A DNA stretch of 64,000 nucleotides from Nonomuraea soli (GTDB taxonomy: Bacteria > Actinomycetota > Actinomycetes > Streptosporangiales > Streptosporangiaceae). A program made the translations under genes and the position numbers. The stretch is from NCBI RefSeq assembly GCF_013761175.1, contig NZ_JACDUR010000012.1, positions 124,001 to 188,000 on the forward strand, written 5' to 3'. Shown here piece by piece: positions 1 to 8,590 of this stretch (position 1 is the stretch's first letter; every line of letters begins with the position of its first letter). Below the pieces are notes generated by a model. The model saw only the letters and a list, made by a program, of their open reading frames with translations. It was not told the origin of the DNA and made no database searches.

Positions 1-651
1 CGGCAGGCCGTCGTCCGGCTCGGGACCGACGCCACGGGGAATGCCGCGGCGGTGAAACTGCTGCGGAAGGAGAGGCTGGCCGACACGACCGCGCTCGAGG
101 CCTTCATGAATGAGGAGAAGGCGCTGCGGGCCGCGCCGGACTCCTTCACTCCCCGCGTCTACTCCGCGGGATGGGACGGCTCGCGGCGCTATCTCGCCTG
201 CGAGTATCTGCCCGGTCCATCGCTGGAGCAGTGGATCAGGAGCGGCGGCCCGCTGCCGCCACTCGAGCTGAAGGAGTTCGCCCTCCGGTTCTGCCGGATG
301 GTCGAGGCCCTCCATGAGAGGCTAATTCATCACGGAGACATCAAGCCGAGGCACGTGATCAGCGGCCCCGCACGGCGCCTGTTCCTGATCGACTTCGGCA
401 TCGCACGGATCGGAGATGATCGGTTGCGTCGTCGTGATCTATTCAACGCCGCGGCAGTGCTCCATTACGCGGCGGGAGGCCGGTTCCCCTACGAGGGGAC
501 ACCCATGGAGATCGCCTCGCGCACCCTGGCAGCCGAACCCGACCTCCGGATCCTGCCCGCACCCTGGCGGAACATCGTGGGCCGCTGCCTAAACCCGAAC
601 GACCGCCGCCGCCTCACCGCGGCGGATCTCGTCAGGGCGGTGAGCCGATGA
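1..651 (+). CDS. Protein-kinase-like protein, 5' end outside window
   Basis: The reading frame is open from base 1, so the N-terminus lies outside the window; 216 codons are visible. It is a Hanks-type Ser/Thr kinase fold. AAVKLL carries the ATP-anchoring lysine (bases 46-63), HGDIKPRH stands where HRDLKPEN is usual, and LIDFGIAR is the Mg-binding DFG loop. The catalytic Asp and Lys are kept, but the Arg before the Asp is Gly and the usual metal-binding Asn is His, so activity may be reduced. The lobe after DFG is short and there is no transmembrane or sensor tail, suggesting a cytosolic kinase working with its neighbour. Its stop overlaps the next start (ATGA, 648-651), so the two are translationally coupled. 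Confidence 0.8.
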   Translation, partial: RQAVVRLGTDATGNAAAVKLLRKERLADTTALEAFMNEEKALRAAPDSFTPRVYSAGWDGSRRYLACEYLPGPSLEQWIRSGGPLPPLELKEFALRFCRMVEALHERLIHHGDIKPRHVISGPARRLFLIDFGIARIGDDRLRRRDLFNAAAVLHYAAGGRFPYEGTPMEIASRTLAAEPDLRILPAPWRNIVGRCLNPNDRRRLTAADLVRAVSR

Positions 652-3600
652 TCCATAACCCGGCCGCTTGGGCCTTCTGCCAAGAGCTCCTCGCCGAGGT
701 CCAGGCTGAGGGCCTGAACCCCAACACCCTGTCGACGGCGCTGCGCACATTGCGGACGGACGAGGACACGGTCAGGGACCGCGGAAGTCACAGCAAGTCG
801 ACGCTCTACAACATGTTCTCCCCCAAGGTTGGCGCCGTCCCGGACCTGGATTTGGTCCTCGACATCCTGAAGGTGCTGCACCAACGAAGCAAGGCTGGTG
901 ACCAGAAGCGGCAAGCCGATGTCATGCGGTGGCAGGCCCGGCACGCCATGGCGGAGAGGCTGGAGGCCGAGCATGGCCGCGAGAAGCCGCGGAAGAAACC
1001 GGAACGGCGCACGCCCATGGCGCTCCTGCCGCAGGTGCTCGCGCCCGCCCGGCTCGGACCGGACCAGAGCAGATTCCCCGTCGTCCCACGGCCGGAGCTA
1101 CTGAGGAAGGCGTTGAGGGAGCGCGACAGACGGGCCCTCGACGGTGAACGGCAGGTCCTCGTGCTGACCGGCGACGGCGGCATCGGCAAGAGCGTCCTGC
1201 TGGACCAGCTGCTGAGGCAGCTAGAGGACGGCAAGGAGGGTGCGGTCGTCGCCATCGGCTGCGAGCCCGGGATGAGCGCACGCGGAATTGCGGAGCTCGA
1301 CCTGGCCCTCGGCCGAGCCGCGCTCCCCGGCTCGTCCGACGGGCTGCTCGCCATCCTCGAGCGCCAGCGCCGCAACCACCGTTCGGTCACCCTGCTCCTC
1401 GACACCCTGGACCTGATCCTCAACGGCGTCGCGCTCGCCGGCATCGCCGAACTCCTGGCCGCAGCGCTCAAGTACGGAGAGGTCGTCGTGACCTGCCGTC
1501 GCGAGGAGTACCAGGCCCACCTGAGCGATCCCGGCAGGACCGCGCGGCCGCTGAAGGACCGCGTCGTGCAGTACGCGATGCCCATCCTCGAACTGGACGA
1601 GATCATCGAATGGGCTGGCCTCTACCTCGGCCGCTTCCACCCGGACAGCCCGGCGGACAACGCGGCGTTCCTGCGCAGTCTCCAGGGCCAAATGGACGAC
1701 AACGCCCCGCTCCGTTGGCTCTGCGCTCTGCCGGTGAGGCTGTCGATGGCCTGCGACGTCTACGCCCGCAAGGGCTACATCCCGGGCCACCTGACCGCCG
1801 CGAGCCTCTCGAAGGCATACTGGAAGGAGAAGGTCGAGAAGATCCGCGACATCGGCTCGGCCCTCGGCGTAAGCCCGACGGCGCAGGCCGCGCTCGCCCT
1901 CGCCGGGCGCATGGTCAGGACGGGCAAGGGCCTGACGCTCAGCGTGCCCATGGGCAAGATCGACCCGGTGCACGGCAAAGGCCTGGAGCTGCTGGTCAGC
2001 GAAGGGGTCGTGCTCAGCCATGACGGCGGCTGGAGATTCTTCCACCAGAACTTCGCCGAGTACGCGCAGGGCCTGTGGCTGCTGCGCGACGGCCTGACCG
2101 GCAAGCGGGTCAGGGAGCTCGCCCGGGCCCTCACCGAGGAGCACACGACTCTGTGGCCGCTCGGCCGGTCCCTGCTCGCCCAGATCGAGGACCTGGCCGC
2201 CTACCGCGAACTGGCCGCCCTGTTCCCGATCGGCAGCCCAGAGGCCGCGCAGTCGCAGGCCATCGCGGCTCTCGGCAGACCGGAAGCCGAACCGCTGGCG
2301 GACGTCCTGGTCGAGGTCAGAGCCGATCCAGCGCGGCTGGAACCGGTCGTGCCGCTGCTCGGCGAGGCGCCGTCGGGCCATCTGGGCACGGCCTGCGACG
2401 CGCTCGTGCAGACCGTGACCGAGCACTCCGTGGCGCTGGTCATGGCGTCGGCCAAGGCGCTCGCCCAGCTCCTGCCGCGCGTCCCGAGGGACGACTATCC
2501 GGACCGGCTCGACGCGGCGCTGCGCGCGGTCGGGGCGGTCAGGAGCCGGCTCGAGAAGCAGGGAGGGGCCCGCGAGTGGAAGTACCTGTCGCTGTGGCTG
2601 GTGGACACCCTCCTGGTGACGGGCGCGGGGGAACGCGCGCTGGCCGTCGCCCTCGCCCGCTACGCCGTCATCAGCCCGGTGGCCCGCAGGACCGTCCTGC
2701 TAGCCCACATCGGGACCCCGCTGCCGCAGGAGCACATGGTGGCGCTGGCAGAGGTCCTGTCCAAGGAGTGCCCACCGATGAAGGACAGCGAGCTCGTCGA
2801 GGTCATGCGCATGTTCTGGGAGTGCCCGGCCGTGCGGGTCCGGCGGTCCTGGCCGACCTGGCGCCAGATGCTCCTGGCCGGGCTCGGCCTCTCCTGGGAC
2901 AACGCCCAGACCAAGTTCACCGCGGCGCTCGGAGAGAAGTTCGAGGAGGTGCGCGCGGGTCTCATCGACGACGTCTTCGAGGGGATTAGCCACCGGAAGA
3001 CCACCCGCTACGTGAACGTGATGAAGTGCCTGGCCCGCGACTACACAACGTGGTGGGTCGACCGGATGGTGGCCGAACCGATGCCTCCGCGCTCGGGCGT
3101 GGGCGGGCTGAGCGCCGTCATCCGCGTCCTGGCGGTCACTCCCGAGCAGGCTGAGCGGCTGCGCGGGTGGCTCGCGCCTGGCCGGGTACACGCGCCCCGC
3201 AACGTCTGGCCCGCGGAGATCATCCTCGCGGGTGGGTCCACGGAGATCCACAGGCGGCTCTTCGCCGAGTTCACGGCGACATCCCCGTCGCCCTCGCTGG
3301 CCGAGAGCGTCGTGGAGGCATGGACTCACAACGCTTCCGAACCGGTGCTGAACGCGCTCAGCAAGGAGCTGCGGTCGATGCTCGGCGGTGCCGACGGCCC
3401 GGTGAGCGAGACGCGCGCCCAGCTGGAGGGCCGGCTCGCCGAAACCGATCCGAGAGCTCGCGACTGGCTGGTCCGAGTGCTGCTCCAAAGGGTCGAACCG
3501 GGTCCCGCCGGCAAGGCCATGACCATGATCGAACGCCACATGGGCCGGTTCGAGGGCGAGTCCGCCCGCTGGCTGGTCTCGCTGCTGGAGACCCCGCACA

Positions 3601-4265
3601 CCGACGCGGCGCTGCGCATCACGAAGATCATCAGGAATGAGGAGCACTTCTCGGACGCCGAGATCTCCACGTACTACGAGGAACTGGTGGCGGGCGTCCT
3701 GCGGCGCATGCGCCGGGCCGTCGAAGCCGCGGAGGACCCCAACCTCCTCCGCGCGCAGGGCAACCTCCTGATGCGCCTCGACCGGCTACGGCCGCTGTCC
3801 GGCGAGGTCGTCGCCCAGGCCTTCGCCACCGCCCGCGACAGGTTCCCCGCGACGCCGCGCCCCGTGTCCGAGCGGGAGCGGGTGCAGCACTCGGCGGCCC
3901 TGCGGCAGATCGACCGGTTCTGCCGAACCCTGCTGCCCGGCAGGATTGGCCGGGCCAAGGTCCGCGAGCTGCTCGGAGAGCTCCTGACGGTGGCGGACGT
4001 GGCTGACGTGAAGGACGTCAGGGAAATGCTGGCCGACCTTCTCACCTGGCTCGCGAGAACGGACGCCGGGGCACTGGACTGGCTCACCGAGGAACTTTTC
4101 CCGCGTACCGACCTGGCCCCCGGCGTGCACATGGCGATCGCGATGGGCATGGTGGAGTTCGAGAAGCGCGCTCCTGGCGGGAGAGCGGCTCGCCTTCGCA
4201 CGATGCCGTCGTGCCCCGAGGGCGTCAGGGCGTACCTGCTGACGGAACTGAACGCCCGGCAGTGA
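648..4265 (+). CDS. STAND-type NTPase with N-terminal HTH-like region
   Basis: 1205 aa. Residues about 20-75 look like a small helical DNA- or protein-binding domain of the kind that precedes NTPase domains in actinobacterial STAND proteins. A P-loop follows at about 175-185 (TGDGGIGKS) with a Walker B-like strand (VTLLLDTLDLIL) about 70 residues later. The remaining ~750 residues are helix-rich and Ala/Leu-rich without clear identical repeats, as in the sensor arm of STAND ATPases. The ATGA overlap with the kinase gene makes a two-gene operon. Kinase plus STAND ATPase pairs are plausible signalling or anti-phage modules, but no function is proven here. The N-terminal effector type is not recognised. 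Confidence 0.75.
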   Translation: MIHNPAAWAFCQELLAEVQAEGLNPNTLSTALRTLRTDEDTVRDRGSHSKSTLYNMFSPKVGAVPDLDLVLDILKVLHQRSKAGDQKRQADVMRWQARHAMAERLEAEHGREKPRKKPERRTPMALLPQVLAPARLGPDQSRFPVVPRPELLRKALRERDRRALDGERQVLVLTGDGGIGKSVLLDQLLRQLEDGKEGAVVAIGCEPGMSARGIAELDLALGRAALPGSSDGLLAILERQRRNHRSVTLLLDTLDLILNGVALAGIAELLAAALKYGEVVVTCRREEYQAHLSDPGRTARPLKDRVVQYAMPILELDEIIEWAGLYLGRFHPDSPADNAAFLRSLQGQMDDNAPLRWLCALPVRLSMACDVYARKGYIPGHLTAASLSKAYWKEKVEKIRDIGSALGVSPTAQAALALAGRMVRTGKGLTLSVPMGKIDPVHGKGLELLVSEGVVLSHDGGWRFFHQNFAEYAQGLWLLRDGLTGKRVRELARALTEEHTTLWPLGRSLLAQIEDLAAYRELAALFPIGSPEAAQSQAIAALGRPEAEPLADVLVEVRADPARLEPVVPLLGEAPSGHLGTACDALVQTVTEHSVALVMASAKALAQLLPRVPRDDYPDRLDAALRAVGAVRSRLEKQGGAREWKYLSLWLVDTLLVTGAGERALAVALARYAVISPVARRTVLLAHIGTPLPQEHMVALAEVLSKECPPMKDSELVEVMRMFWECPAVRVRRSWPTWRQMLLAGLGLSWDNAQTKFTAALGEKFEEVRAGLIDDVFEGISHRKTTRYVNVMKCLARDYTTWWVDRMVAEPMPPRSGVGGLSAVIRVLAVTPEQAERLRGWLAPGRVHAPRNVWPAEIILAGGSTEIHRRLFAEFTATSPSPSLAESVVEAWTHNASEPVLNALSKELRSMLGGADGPVSETRAQLEGRLAETDPRARDWLVRVLLQRVEPGPAGKAMTMIERHMGRFEGESARWLVSLLETPHTDAALRITKIIRNEEHFSDAEISTYYEELVAGVLRRMRRAVEAAEDPNLLRAQGNLLMRLDRLRPLSGEVVAQAFATARDRFPATPRPVSERERVQHSAALRQIDRFCRTLLPGRIGRAKVRELLGELLTVADVADVKDVREMLADLLTWLARTDAGALDWLTEELFPRTDLAPGVHMAIAMGMVEFEKRAPGGRAARLRTMPSCPEGVRAYLLTELNARQ

Positions 4266-4674
4266 GCTGTGGGTCCGGGTCGGGCTCTGGCGCGAAGAAG
4301 CTCCTGGCCAATACGTGCGGCGAAGAGCACGGCCTCGGCTTCGTCGGGCTGCATCGCAGCGGCCACGGCGGGGTAGTGATTTGCCCCTTTGTCGGGGTGC
4401 TTCTCCTTGGCCTAGTTGCTCTTCAGGTCCGTGTAATTGGCGAGCTGAGCCGATATCCGCAGCTCTGCGCGGGCGAGGAGAGCTGTCGATCCTCTTAGGC
4501 AAAGCCATGCCCGTCAGATACCCAAGTGCGTCCGCGCGGGGCGAGGGCCGCGAGGCTGGCCGTGCCCGGCTTGATCGCAGGCCCACCTAACGGCTGGCAA
4601 AGCCGCTCCCGTCCGAGGTCGCACCGCTTTCATAGTGGCTGCCGTTCTGAACTCCTCTACGGAACGGAAGCTCA
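4266..4674. other. Intergenic, no supported gene
   Basis: About 410 bases follow the STAND gene. Short open frames exist on both strands but lack a ribosome site, conserved motif or convincing codon use. The last 20 bases before 4675 (ACGGAACGGAAGCTCA) hold only a weak GGAAG ribosome site. Confidence 0.5.
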
Positions 4675-5028
4675 ATGATCGTTCGCCTTGCCCTGCTCGG
4701 TGGTGCCGTCCTGGCTCTGCTCTCGTCCCCGGCCTCGGCCGGTACAGCTGGTTCAGGCTGGACAAGCGAATCCAACGACGGATACGCCTACGTCTCCGCC
4801 GACCGCAGGAGCATCACCGTGTGCGACCTACGGGACGACGACAGGGGCGTCGACGCGGAGTACGCCACGTCCCTGCTCAACATCTACACGGTGCCCGACC
4901 CGAACGGCCCGCGAGCCGGGTGCGGGACCGACAGCACGTTCTTCTCCCGCATCGATGTCTTCAAGCTGTGCGTCACCGACGGTCTGAACCGGTACTGCCA
5001 CAACCCCATCTGGATCAAGAAACGGTAG
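4675..5028 (+). CDS. Small secreted protein of unknown function
   Basis: 117 aa. A Sec signal peptide is evident: a hydrophobic core (LALLGGAVLALL) followed by SSPASAGTAG, with cleavage likely after ASA near residue 22. The mature part of about 95 residues contains four cysteines, which could form two disulphides, and ends in KKR. The ribosome site is weak (GGAAG upstream of ATG). I do not recognise a family. It stands alone between the STAND operon and the regulatory module on the other strand. Confidence 0.65.
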   Translation: MIVRLALLGGAVLALLSSPASAGTAGSGWTSESNDGYAYVSADRRSITVCDLRDDDRGVDAEYATSLLNIYTVPDPNGPRAGCGTDSTFFSRIDVFKLCVTDGLNRYCHNPIWIKKR

Positions 5029-5177
5029 TCCCGACTCAGCAGCATCCGCCGTCGACGAGGTGAGCGGCCCCGCTCGCGACCGGTGCGCGACGCGGGACTC
5101 GATCATCTGCGTCCAGGCTTCGGCAGGTCAGGGCTCCCGGGTATCACCAGGCCCTGATCTGCATCACTCGCGGAGCG

Positions 5178-5393
5178 TTAGAAGTCGAACTCACCCTGTT
5201 TTGCACCGTCGATAAACGCCGCCCAGACCGAGGGCGAGACCACGTAGGCGGGTTGTTCGGGGTGTTCGGAATCGCGCAGTCCAATCCTGCCGTCCGCCAG
5301 CGGGGCCACTTCTATGCAGTCACCGGCCTCGCCGGAGCGTGTCGCCTTGCGCCACTGGGCGGTCCTCAGCAGCTCTGCGGTTGCGTCGTCCAC
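5178..5393 (-). CDS. DUF397 domain protein
   Basis: 71 aa from GTG at 5393. It shows the DUF397 pattern: an N-terminal W-R-K-A-T-R-S-G, then GDCIEVA, IGLRDSEHPEQP and SPSVWAAFIDGAKQGEFDF. The frame is open further upstream to 5489, but the GTG lies just after AAGGGAG and gives the usual family length. The start lies inside the end of the XRE gene (overlap of 28 bases), as is typical where the two are co-translated. In Streptomyces such small proteins accompany WhiJ/AbaA-like regulators and act with them in developmental or antibiotic control. The role here is inferred from family and context. Confidence 0.85.
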   Translation of the reverse strand: MDDATAELLRTAQWRKATRSGEAGDCIEVAPLADGRIGLRDSEHPEQPAYVVSPSVWAAFIDGAKQGEFDF

Positions 5394-6211
5394 TGCTCTG
5401 CCATCTCCCTTATCAACTGGAGCGAAGCCCTCCGGGGCAGGGCTTCGTTGTGCAAGGTTTCGTATCTCCACTGGATTTCCCGGACGCACCCACTATCAGC
5501 GGTGATCTGGCTCAGCGTGATCGACTCGATGTAGGCCGTATCCGGCATCCCCGGCCCGCTGGCGAGAACGAAGGCGCCTTGCAGGCCGCTGGTGAGCCAG
5601 GAGGTGCGTGGAAGCACCCGGACGTTGATGCGAGGGTGCTCATCCAGCTCTGCGAGACGCGTCATCTGCTCTGCCATCACCGCCTCGCTGCCGACCGGCC
5701 GGATAAGGACAACTTCGTCCAGTATGACCCAGATCGTAGGGCCGTCGTCGCGGTGAAGGATACTCTGGCGCTCCAGCCGCGCCGCCAGGTTCCGCTCGAC
5801 ATCCTCAGCGGTGGAGCCGGGCTTGCCCCGGAAGACCGCTCGCGCGTACTCGGGAATTTGCAACATGCCAGGGACGATCATCGGCTGCCAGTATTTGAGG
5901 GTCGCGGCTTGCTGTTCGATCTCCGCGAGTTGAGCGAGCCAGGCGGGCCAGCGTGAGGCGTGCTCGATGGTTTCGCGCCAACGGCGCAGCAACGCTCCGC
6001 CAGCCCCCAAAGCCGCATCGGCCTTCCGGGCGAATTCCTCATCGGTAGGGCGTTCGCCACGTTCGACCATGCTGATCTTCGATACGGACCAGCCGAGCAG
6101 GGAGGCGAGTTCTTTTTGTCTTTTGCCTGCCAAGTTGCGGCATTCGCTGAGGTAAATGCCGAATTCCACTCTTGGAGCGTTAAGGACCGGTTCCGGCTCG
6201 GCGTTTTCCAA
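5366..6211 (-). CDS. XRE-family regulator with DUF5753 (WhiJ/AbaA-like)
   Basis: 281 aa from a TTG at 6211. That TTG is preceded at 8 bases by a perfect AAGGAGG (6220-6226), so I prefer it to the longer open frame reaching 6370. An N-terminal helix-turn-helix (RQKELASLLGWSVSKISMVERGERP) is followed by the long DUF5753 ligand/partner domain (…WQPMIVPGMLQIPEYARAVF…). The gene is divergent from the HATPase gene at 6459 and overlaps the DUF397 gene downstream. This three-gene arrangement is the widespread actinobacterial whiJ/abaA-type module. Autoregulation from the 6212-6458 region is likely but not shown. Confidence 0.9.
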   Translation of the reverse strand: MENAEPEPVLNAPRVEFGIYLSECRNLAGKRQKELASLLGWSVSKISMVERGERPTDEEFARKADAALGAGGALLRRWRETIEHASRWPAWLAQLAEIEQQAATLKYWQPMIVPGMLQIPEYARAVFRGKPGSTAEDVERNLAARLERQSILHRDDGPTIWVILDEVVLIRPVGSEAVMAEQMTRLAELDEHPRINVRVLPRTSWLTSGLQGAFVLASGPGMPDTAYIESITLSQITADSGCVREIQWRYETLHNEALPRRASLQLIREMAEQWTTQPQSC

Positions 6212-6458
6212 GGCAAGCGCCTCCTTCTCGGCGGGGAACACGAGAAACGCACGGGCATGTGTAGTAGCACATCTGGTTCGTGCCTGGGAAGTGCTTTGCA
6301 ATACACCCCGAGCGCTGGGCATTTCTGGGATGGTCTGTTCAGGCCAGCGCGACGCGTCACGGGTCCACACAAAACGAAAGATCGTGCGTGCACGAGGACC
6401 ACATAATTCTTCACATATAGGGCTCGACTGGCCACCGAGGAATAGCGAGGCAGATTCG
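6212..6458. promoter_or_regulatory. Divergent promoter region between XRE and HATPase genes
   Basis: 247 bases between divergent starts. AAGGAGG for the leftward gene lies at 6220-6226 and AGCGAGG for the rightward gene at 6444-6450. The segment 6405-6425 (around TTCTTCACATATAGGG) is AT-rich compared with its surroundings and is a candidate promoter. No clear operator palindrome was found. Confidence 0.45.
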
Positions 6459-6959
6459 GTGATCTACGTACCTCCTTCCCAACTTCACACCATCGGTGCT
6501 GCCACCCTGGCGCGTAGCAATCTGGCCCCCTCTCTGGCCCGAGGAGCCATCAACGACTGGCTGGAGACCACGCACCCCGCCCGCGAGATCACGGTGCTGG
6601 CCGCGTCGGAACTGGTTGCCAACGCGGTCCAGCACTCCAACGCCATGGGGGCCTCTGCCTCTGTGCAGGAAACGCAGGACGTGATCACGCTCAGTGTGGC
6701 CCAAGGGTCGGACTATCTGCGGTTAGCGGTGACCGATCCGGGATCGTCAGGTGAGGGGCCGTCGATGATCCCTCTGCAGGTGCCGGGGCCGAACGCTGAA
6801 CACGGACGGGGGCTGGCCATCGTCAATGCCCTGTCGCGGGGCCGATGGGGCAGCTACCGGCTCCCTCACGCTGGATTGCGCCTGGTGTGGTGCCACCTCG
6901 ACCTGACACCCACTCCAGCAGAACTCAACGCACTCTTTTGCGCTCCGGCCGCCGGCTGA
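6459..6959 (+). CDS. HATPase_c-type anti-sigma-like ATP-binding protein
   Basis: 166 aa from GTG at 6459, chosen because AGCGAGG sits 8 bases upstream. GHKL ATPase motifs are visible: the N box ELVANAVQHS (ATP/Mg binding), the G1 box VTDPGSS and the G2 box GRGLAIVNAL. Proteins of this size in actinobacteria are RsbW/SpoIIAB-like single-domain ATPases that bind sigma factors or anti-sigma antagonists. Placed divergently to the XRE/DUF397 pair, it completes an abaA/whiJ-like module. The partner sigma factor is not visible. Confidence 0.85.
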   Translation: MIYVPPSQLHTIGAATLARSNLAPSLARGAINDWLETTHPAREITVLAASELVANAVQHSNAMGASASVQETQDVITLSVAQGSDYLRLAVTDPGSSGEGPSMIPLQVPGPNAEHGRGLAIVNALSRGRWGSYRLPHAGLRLVWCHLDLTPTPAELNALFCAPAAG

Positions 6960-7039
6960 CCTCCACCCTCCTCTTCACCTTTCACTCCCTCGGGCCTGTT
7001 CACGCTGTGTGCTGGCCTGCCCGGATTCGGAGACCCGTC

Positions 7040-7250
7040 ATGCGCCGTCATCACCTGCTCATGTTCATCCCGCTGCTGGTCACCGCCCTCTTCGTCGGGC
7101 CGGGTCACTGCCGGTCCCGGCAGCGTCCCCGCGCCCGTGGTGGTGGCGGTGCTGGCGGGCGGGCCAGGCGTGTTCGCGGGCGTCCTGCTCGGGCGGCACT
7201 GGCGGGCCCATCGCCGGGCGGCCAACGGCCGTTCGCTGTTCAGCCCCTGA
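7040..7250 (+). pseudogene. Small membrane protein, frame broken
   Basis: GGAG lies 9 bases before ATG 7040. The first frame reads a hydrophobic segment (LLMFIPLLVTALFVG), then turns Arg-rich. A second hydrophobic segment (APVVVAVLAGG, VFAGVLLGRHWR) is found in the next frame (+1) from about 7100 and ends at TGA 7248-7250. Together they would give a two-helix membrane protein of about 70 aa. A one-base indel near 7095-7105, real or an assembly error, is the simplest explanation. Confidence 0.45.
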
Positions 7251-7318
7251 CCGCTCCTCTCCAGATCGCTCTCCTCGTCGCCCCGTTCGCTCTACCTGTC
7301 GCGAAGGAAGGTCCGGCT

Positions 7319-7532
7319 GTGCTCCGTGGCAAGGCGTTGTCCGTGCTAATGCTGCTCCTGGCCGCTGGGTTTCGTCGCCTTCGCGCTCCTGGGCCCGCGC
7401 GAGGTGGTCCGGCCAGCGTCCCAGGTTCTCCTCGCCGTCATCATCGCCGGAGCCGTGGCGGTGATCGTGCGGAAGGTCTACCGCGCCCGGCGTTCGACTG
7501 GCGGCAACCAGCCCCCGCCTCCTGGCTCCTAG
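7319..7532 (+). pseudogene. Second small membrane protein, frame broken
   Basis: A GAAGGAAGG ribosome site precedes GTG 7319. The first frame gives LRGKALSVLMLLLAAG. The continuation in the +1 frame gives GFVAFALLGPREVV, then LLAVIIAGAVAVIVRKVYRARR, ending at TAG 7530-7532. This is the same kind of break as in the preceding ORF, again just after the first hydrophobic segment. The intact product would be about 70 aa with two membrane helices. Confidence 0.45.
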
Positions 7533-7565
7533 CCGGTCCTGTCTCATCCCTCATGGGAGGTCGTC

Positions 7566-7889
7566 ATGCCCGAACCCATCCCCGGCGACGTGGCCGACCG
7601 GGCCGCCACCCACCTCACCCGCCTGAAGGCCCTGCTGGAAGAACGCGGCCTGCATGCCCGCGTCCTCACCCAGCCCGGACGCCTGCCACGCCTGCGAGTC
7701 ATCAACCCCGGCTGCGCGTCGCTGTGTGAGGTCGTCACCGCCGCGCCGCTGGACGGCGAGTGGAGCTTGTGGTGGTCGTGGGCCGAACCGATCACCGACG
7801 TCGATGAGATGACCGCCGCCGTCGAACGCATCGCCCACGTGCTGACCCCGGCGACCCGCGCGGCCCCGGACGCCCATCAGCCCGACTGA
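7566..7889 (+). CDS. Hypothetical protein, 107 aa
   Basis: A strong ribosome site (GGGAGG, 5 bases before ATG) and normal codon use support this gene. The product is soluble, with an N-terminal helix (RAATHLTRLKALLEERGLHARV) and a β-rich middle (LRVINPGCASLCEVVTAAPLDGEWSLWWSWAEPI). The pattern resembles small actinobacterial proteins of unknown function that lie near mobile elements. It follows the two broken membrane ORFs with similar spacing and may have formed an operon with them. Confidence 0.7.
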   Translation: MPEPIPGDVADRAATHLTRLKALLEERGLHARVLTQPGRLPRLRVINPGCASLCEVVTAAPLDGEWSLWWSWAEPITDVDEMTAAVERIAHVLTPATRAAPDAHQPD

Positions 7890-8439
7890 CACCCCCACGG
7901 GCGAACACCGGGCACCTGGCCGCCAGGACCGGGACCCGCCGCCCCGTCGTCGGCGTGGGGGACGCCCACGGGGCCACGCGTCCAACCCGCCGTCCGGCCT
8001 ACGCCGGATGGTCCACATGACCCTGCCAGCCGCAGCCGCTTGAGCGGAGACCGCTGTGGCTGGCAGCGCCTTCACCCGGCGACGTCCGGGATGCCGGGTG
8101 AAGGTACCCCCGACTCCCCGGAAGCCGGACGGCCGTGCGCAGGCGGCTTGTCCGCTTCCGGGAGACAGGTGACCGCGAACGCCTTCGCGTGGTGGCGTGA
8201 ACGCGGTCGCCCACCAGGGGCGGTTGACCGGTAAGAGGAGACCGGCCAGCCACCCCTCCCGGCGGCGATCATGGTGTGGGCCCCCGTCCACCTGATCGCC
8301 GCCCGGGCGGCCCCTCGCCACGAGGTGACCGTCACGGCCCGCCGATGCCGTGACGGCGAGGGGCCGCCCACCCCTGATCGTCCGGCGGCAGCACCCCCTC
8401 CAAGCGTGTGCCGCCGCCGGACCCGGGGCTCTCGGGAAA
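7890..8439. other. GC-rich intergenic stretch beside the integrase
   Basis: About 550 bases between the hypothetical gene and the element end, rich in short inverted repeats. I see no gene with a ribosome site or conserved protein. An attachment site could lie here or in 8440-8590, but I could not find the matching second copy by eye. Confidence 0.4.
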
Positions 8440-8473
8440 GCACCCGCTAAGGGTCACAAGCACAAGCGGGTGC
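8440..8473. other. Stem-loop near the integrase end
   Basis: Perfect 9-base arms GCACCCGCT (8440-8448) and AGCGGGTGC (8465-8473) with a 16-base loop. Position just beyond the integrase makes it either part of an attachment/arm site or a weak terminator for rightward transcription. Confidence 0.4.
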
Positions 8474-8530
8474 GTTATCCCTGCCCGAGGGCCCTGACCG
8501 TCCGATGAGGGTTGGAGCAGGTGAAGGGCA

Positions 8531-8561
8531 GAGGCCGGTCAGCGTGCGGCTGACCGGCCTC
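8531..8561 (-). terminator. Terminator hairpin after integrase gene
   Basis: Perfect 13-bp stem GAGGCCGGTCAGC / GCTGACCGGCCTC with a 5-base loop (8544-8548). It lies 30 bases beyond the integrase stop. There is no long U tract, as is usual in high-GC actinobacteria. Confidence 0.75.
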
Positions 8562-8590
8562 TGACGAGTGCCCTCCTCTATCGTCGGCTT

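Noticed and set aside
4211..4590. Short rightward frames after the STAND gene
   Set aside because: No ribosome site, low-complexity composition and overlap of the upstream gene end.
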